From the NCBI RefSeq assembly GCF_000170895.1, contig NZ_ABCS01000075.1, forward strand, positions 1 to 49,756: a DNA stretch of 49,756 bases, written 5' to 3'. The notes beneath the pieces are model-generated. The model was not told the origin of the DNA and made no database searches. It saw nothing but the letters and a program-made list of their open reading frames with translations. The translations under genes and the position numbers were made by a program. Below, piece by piece: positions 45,909 through 49,756 of the stretch; within the stretch, counting starts at the first letter, position 1, and each line of letters begins with the position of its first letter. The DNA is from Plesiocystis pacifica SIR-1. GTDB lineage: Bacteria; Myxococcota_A; Polyangia; Nannocystales; Nannocystaceae.

Positions 45909-47138
45909 ATGGTCAAGGCCGGCACCAAGCTCGCGCGCGCGCGGGCCAAGCTCGAGCGCAAGCTCGCCGGAGGCTGGGAGCGGGCGGTCTTCGCCACGCC
46001 CCAACGGGAGGACGGGAGCCGCGACGAGCGGGTCGTCGAGGCGCGGGCGGGCATGGACTTCGCCGATCTGTGGCGCGAGGCCGAGTCGGCCGCGGCCGAG
46101 GGCCTGGTCAAGCACAGCTACGTCATCGACGTGCGCCGGCGCCTCGACGTCGACGCCCGCCACGGCCACGTCAAGCAGCGGACCCTCGACCAGGCGACCC
46201 TCGACAAGGTCATGGGCGGCAAGGACCGCGCCCTGCGGCCCGATCGCAGCGCCACCTTGCTGCGCGCCATCGGGATCATGAACGCCGACGGGAGCATCTC
46301 GGCCCGGAGCGCGAAGAAGTACAAGCAGGTCAACCACCTCGTCGAGCTGTGCCGGCCGGTGTGGGCCGCGATCGCCGAGCACCCCGAGCGCAAGCGCCTC
46401 GAGCGGGACGACGCCGACGCGCCCCTGCGCGTGGTCGACCTGGCCTGCGGCAACAGCTACCTGAGCTTCGTGCTGCTCGAGGCCCTGCGCCTCGACGAGG
46501 TCCCGGCGGTGCTGCTCGGCGTCGATCTGCGCGAGGACGTGGTCGAGACCAGCCGCGAGCGGGCGCGGGAGATCGGCTTCGCCTCGCCGGAGGCCTTCGA
46601 GCCCAGCTCCAGCGATGAGCGCTCGCGCTGGCAGGCCCGCTTCGAGCGCGCGAGCCTCGAGGCGCTCGACCCCGCCGAGCTCGAGCGGCGCCTGGGCGGC
46701 TCGGCGGACCTGGCCCTGTCGCTGCACGCCTGCGACACCGCGACGGACGCGGCCCTGTCCCTGGCGATCACCGCGGGGGTGCGCTCGATCCTGTGCGTGC
46801 CGTGCTGCCAGGCCGAGGTCGCGCGCCAGCTCGAGGGCGTGGACCGGGCGTCCTCGCCGGCGGCCGCGGTCCCGGCGATCCTCGATCATGGCCTGTTGCG
46901 CCGGGGCCTGGGTGAGCTGATCACCGACGGGCTGCGCGTGGAGGTCCTCGCCGCCTGCGGCTACACGGTGTCCGTGCTCGAGTTCGTGGCCAGCAAGCAC
47001 ACGCCCAAGAACCTGCTGATCCGCGCGACCCTCGGGGAAGAGGCCCTCGACGCGGAGACTCGCGCGGCCCGCTTGGCGCCGGTCCGCGAGCGCTGCGCCG
47101 CCTTGGGCGTGGCGCCGAAGCTCCTCGAGCTCCTGTAG
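45909..47138 (+). CDS. SAM-dependent methyltransferase (Methyltransf_32-like)
   Basis: A 409-aa protein from ATG 45909. The SAM motif is VVDLACGNSYLSFVL, followed by LLGVDLREDVVETSRER. LHACDTATDAALSLAI and ILCVPCCQAEVARQL are typical of the METTL25/RRNAD1-like Methyltransf_32 group. The N-terminal 150 residues are helical and basic, possibly RNA-binding. Substrate unknown. It is divergent from the S9 peptidase, and the last gene starts 17 bp downstream. Confidence 0.82.
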   Translation: MVKAGTKLARARAKLERKLAGGWERAVFATPQREDGSRDERVVEARAGMDFADLWREAESAAAEGLVKHSYVIDVRRRLDVDARHGHVKQRTLDQATLDKVMGGKDRALRPDRSATLLRAIGIMNADGSISARSAKKYKQVNHLVELCRPVWAAIAEHPERKRLERDDADAPLRVVDLACGNSYLSFVLLEALRLDEVPAVLLGVDLREDVVETSRERAREIGFASPEAFEPSSSDERSRWQARFERASLEALDPAELERRLGGSADLALSLHACDTATDAALSLAITAGVRSILCVPCCQAEVARQLEGVDRASSPAAAVPAILDHGLLRRGLGELITDGLRVEVLAACGYTVSVLEFVASKHTPKNLLIRATLGEEALDAETRAARLAPVRERCAALGVAPKLLELL

Positions 47139-47155
47139 TAAGCTCCGCGCCTCCC

Positions 47156-49756
47156 GTGCTGCGACCAACGGACAAGGCCAAGGGTCCCCGCCGCGTGCCC
47201 GAGGGCGCCTGGCTGGGCGCGGCGCTCGTCGGCGCGGCGCTGGCCCTCGCCTTTGGGGGTCAGCTCGGCCGGTGGATCGCCATGGCCCTCGTGCTGGCCG
47301 CGTGGCCGAACCTCGCCCAGCTGTTCGCGGCGCGCGCGGCCGCGTTTGCGAGCGCCGAAGAGGGCGGGGCCGGGACCGGGGCCGAAGGCGCGCGAACCCC
47401 TCGAGAGCGCGCCTTCGCCTGGGCGCGCGCCGGGCTCGACGGGCTGCGCCGCGCGGCGCCCTTGCTGGTGGTCCTCGCCGTCGCCTGGCCGCTGCTCGGC
47501 GAGCTGGCCCTCGGCCACGCCCCGGCCTCGCGGGACCACGGCATCCACTACTTTCAGATGCGCATCCTCGTCGACGAGCTGATCCCCCAGGGTCGGCTCG
47601 CGGGCTTTAGCGATCGCCTCAACACGGGCTACCCCTTCGGCGACTCCTACCCGGTGCTCGGCTACCTGCTCACGGGCGCGGCGTACTTGCTCTCGGGAGG
47701 TCTCGTCGACCCGCGCACGAGCTACGCCTGGGGCCTGCTGGCGATCTGGGCCCTCGGGCTCGGCGGCGTGTGGTGGCTGGCGTCGACCATCGCCGAGGAG
47801 CTCTCGGAGCTGGGCTGGACCCAAAGTGAGCGCGACGAGGGCGAAGAGGGCGACGCGCCGCAGGCTCCGTCGTGGCAGGGCGTGCTCTTGGATCCGCGCT
47901 GGGCCGGCGCCCTCGCGGCGCTGTGCTGGCTCATCGACCCCGGGGCCAGCCGCGAGGGCGGCTGGAACTACACCATGTTCCACGGCGTGTGGCCGCAGCT
48001 GCTGTCGAGCGCGCTGTGGGTCACCTCGCTGCCGGCGACCTGGGCCGCGCTGCGCAGGCCGACGCCCCGGCGCCTGGCCCTGGCCGCGCTGCTCCTGGGC
48101 CTGAGCGTCCTCGCCCACCCCTTCGGGATGCTGACCGCCGCGGCCTCGGGGGTGGCCTGGCCCGTGGTCGTGTGGGCGACCGGGGCCATGCGCGGGCGCC
48201 TGCCCGACGGGGCGATCCGCTGGTGGGCGTTGATCCACTTCGTCGCCGTGTGCGTGTGCGTCGGCGGGGTCTACCTGTTTTTGACCAGCGCCGGCTCGAT
48301 GGCGCGCTCGCCCGTGCCCTGGAAGCCCCTCGGTGACCTGGCCACGGAGCTCGTCACGGGCGAGCTGTTCGCCGATCACCGCGCCTGGGTCGGGCCCATG
48401 GCCGTCGTCGGGCTGATCCTCGCCGTGCGCCGCGGCCGAGCCATGGCGTGGCTGGGCCTGGTCTTGCTCGCCGGCTTGCTGGTGCTCGCGTCCGAAGAGG
48501 CGATCACCGTGCTGCGCCTGGACCTGATGGTCTCGGGCTTCAAGAACCTCCAGTTCCCCCGCTACTCCATGGCGATCAAGCCGGTCTTCTTCGCCTTCGC
48601 GGGGGTCGGCGCGGCGGCGCTGCTGGCCCGGCTGCGGGCGGTGCCGGACCGCGATCGAGCCCTCGAGGGGGCGAACCCGTCGACGCCCGTCGAGCCGCGC
48701 CCGTGGGCCGCGCGGGTGTTGGCCTGCCTGTGCCTCGCGCCGTTGATCGTCGGGGTCCTCGACGACTCGAGCCGGCTGTTGCCGCGGCCGGCGGGGGCCC
48801 TCGAGACCCTCGAAGGCACGGACCACGCGCGCACCGAGCGGGCCCTGCTGGCGGCCCTCGAGGCCGAAGCGCAGGCTCGCGCGGCCGAGCTCGAGGCGGC
48901 GGGCAGCGACGAGGACCCGCGCCTGGCCGTCGCCTTCTTGCGCCGCGGCATGGGCGGGGGGACCTACCCGTTGTTTGCGATCACCGACGCCGAGGCGCGG
49001 CTGGTCCTCGACGGGCACATCCCGGCGGTCAACTACCGCTACCAGGTGCGCCGGCGCAGCCCCGACGCCCTGCGGCTCATGGGCGTGACCCACGTGCTCT
49101 ACGACCATCCGCTCACGCGCCGGGGCGACGACACGCACCTCGAGGAGGCCCTCGAGACCGTGGGCAGCTTCGGGGTCTGGACCCTCGGGCGGCTCGCGCC
49201 CGCGGAGGACCGGGTCACCAACGAGACCGTCGAGGGGACCCGGCCCTTCGAGACCGCCGGGGCGATCGCCGACGCCGACGTCCGGGTCGAGCGGCTCTCG
49301 GCCGAGCACGTCCGCGTCCACGTCGCCGAGGGCATCGGCCGCGTCGACCTGGCCCTCGGCCCCTACCGCAAGTGGGTCGCCACGCGCCGCGGCGGAGACC
49401 TCGACGGCACCCAGCTCGCCCTCGACCACGAGGCCCTGAGCCGGGGCATCCCGGGGGTCCAGCTGCCCTTCCCGGAAGCCAGCGGCGCGGGCGAGCGGGC
49501 CGTCGAGCTCGTCTACGAGCGGCCGGCTCGGGAGCGTCAGCTCGGCTGGGTCAGCCTCGTGAGCGCGGCGCTGTGTCTGCTCGCCCTGGGCTCGGGCCGG
49601 GAGCTCGAGCTCGCCGGTCGGCTGGAGTCCGAGCGCAGCCTGCAGATCTCCTGGGCCCTCGGCCTGCTGACCCTCGGGGTGATCCTCGCCGGGGTCGTCC
49701 GCCACCAGCAGCGCCAGCTCGTCGAGACCTGGGACAAGGTCCTGTCCGAGCACGTC
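47156..49756 (+). CDS. Large GT-C-like/YfhO-like membrane protein (partial)
   Basis: Open from GTG 47156 to the window end without a stop (867 codons). Ten or more hydrophobic helices occur, with a first large loop carrying SRDHGIHYFQ and NTGYPFGDSYPVLGYL, features common in GT-C glycosyltransferases and YfhO-type membrane proteins. A soluble region of about 280 residues follows from about 560, then two more helices near the end. The acceptor and sugar donor cannot be told. The 3' end is missing. Confidence 0.8.
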   Translation, partial: MLRPTDKAKGPRRVPEGAWLGAALVGAALALAFGGQLGRWIAMALVLAAWPNLAQLFAARAAAFASAEEGGAGTGAEGARTPRERAFAWARAGLDGLRRAAPLLVVLAVAWPLLGELALGHAPASRDHGIHYFQMRILVDELIPQGRLAGFSDRLNTGYPFGDSYPVLGYLLTGAAYLLSGGLVDPRTSYAWGLLAIWALGLGGVWWLASTIAEELSELGWTQSERDEGEEGDAPQAPSWQGVLLDPRWAGALAALCWLIDPGASREGGWNYTMFHGVWPQLLSSALWVTSLPATWAALRRPTPRRLALAALLLGLSVLAHPFGMLTAAASGVAWPVVVWATGAMRGRLPDGAIRWWALIHFVAVCVCVGGVYLFLTSAGSMARSPVPWKPLGDLATELVTGELFADHRAWVGPMAVVGLILAVRRGRAMAWLGLVLLAGLLVLASEEAITVLRLDLMVSGFKNLQFPRYSMAIKPVFFAFAGVGAAALLARLRAVPDRDRALEGANPSTPVEPRPWAARVLACLCLAPLIVGVLDDSSRLLPRPAGALETLEGTDHARTERALLAALEAEAQARAAELEAAGSDEDPRLAVAFLRRGMGGGTYPLFAITDAEARLVLDGHIPAVNYRYQVRRRSPDALRLMGVTHVLYDHPLTRRGDDTHLEEALETVGSFGVWTLGRLAPAEDRVTNETVEGTRPFETAGAIADADVRVERLSAEHVRVHVAEGIGRVDLALGPYRKWVATRRGGDLDGTQLALDHEALSRGIPGVQLPFPEASGAGERAVELVYERPARERQLGWVSLVSAALCLLALGSGRELELAGRLESERSLQISWALGLLTLGVILAGVVRHQQRQLVETWDKVLSEHV

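Noticed and set aside
46961..49753. 930-codon frame on the minus strand opposite the last gene
   Set aside because: It is an antisense shadow of a GC-rich gene; low-complexity Arg/Gly/Ala/Leu composition and no domain, whereas the plus strand shows clear transmembrane segments.

Overview
The window is very GC-rich with strong GC third-position bias and GTG starts. Its contents point to a myxobacterium (Myxococcota), most likely of the Nannocystis/Plesiocystis/Enhygromyxa group. That assignment is inference. It rests on a Cys-rich DUF4215-repeat lipoprotein, a receiver-PATAN (DUF4388) protein, an FHA-AAA+ regulator, a lysine/alanine-rich histone H1-like protein, acidic Asp/Glu/Ser linkers, and a carotenoid cluster next to a MerR/B12 photoregulator. 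The sequence contains 36 supported protein genes, the last cut by the window end. I see no rRNA, tRNA, insertion sequence or CRISPR.

Left part (1-21.4 kb): a parS-like palindrome; a rhomboid-TPR protease divergent from a receiver-PATAN-membrane-TPR protein; a tightly overlapping run tsaD-rsmA-mutM; an ECF sigma factor with a membrane-bound likely antagonist; a DUF4215 lipoprotein; a peptide transporter (POT family) with a large extra domain; a TolA-like repeat protein; a DUF72-like protein; an H1-like protein facing pepA across an AT-rich island; folB; and an hrpB-type helicase.

Middle (21.4-29.7 kb): feoAB (ferrous iron uptake), then 1.1 kb of non-coding repeats, then divergent oxyR-katG (peroxide defence), then an FHA-AAA+ regulator lacking the GAFTGA loop. 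Two directly repeated copies of a ~125-bp two-hairpin element lie one on each side of oxyR-katG. The first hairpin shows compensatory base changes between copies. This is the most unusual signal in the window.

Right part (29.9-49.8 kb): hemE with a thioredoxin-fold lipoprotein; a pair of ArsA/Get3-type ATPases divergent from a UbiA/MenA-type prenyltransferase; a RpoE-like sigma factor with its own candidate promoter and a membrane anti-sigma; crtI-crtB divergent from a CarH-type regulator; a secreted unknown; a Tat-exported molybdopterin enzyme; an acyl-CoA dehydrogenase; a small membrane protein; an S9 peptidase; a methyltransferase; and a large GT-C-like membrane protein. Iron uptake, peroxide defence, haem synthesis, carotenoids and B12 light sensing fit together as an oxidative/photo-oxidative stress theme. 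The grouping may also be simple neighbourhood. Convergent gene ends repeatedly carry hairpins and short repeats.
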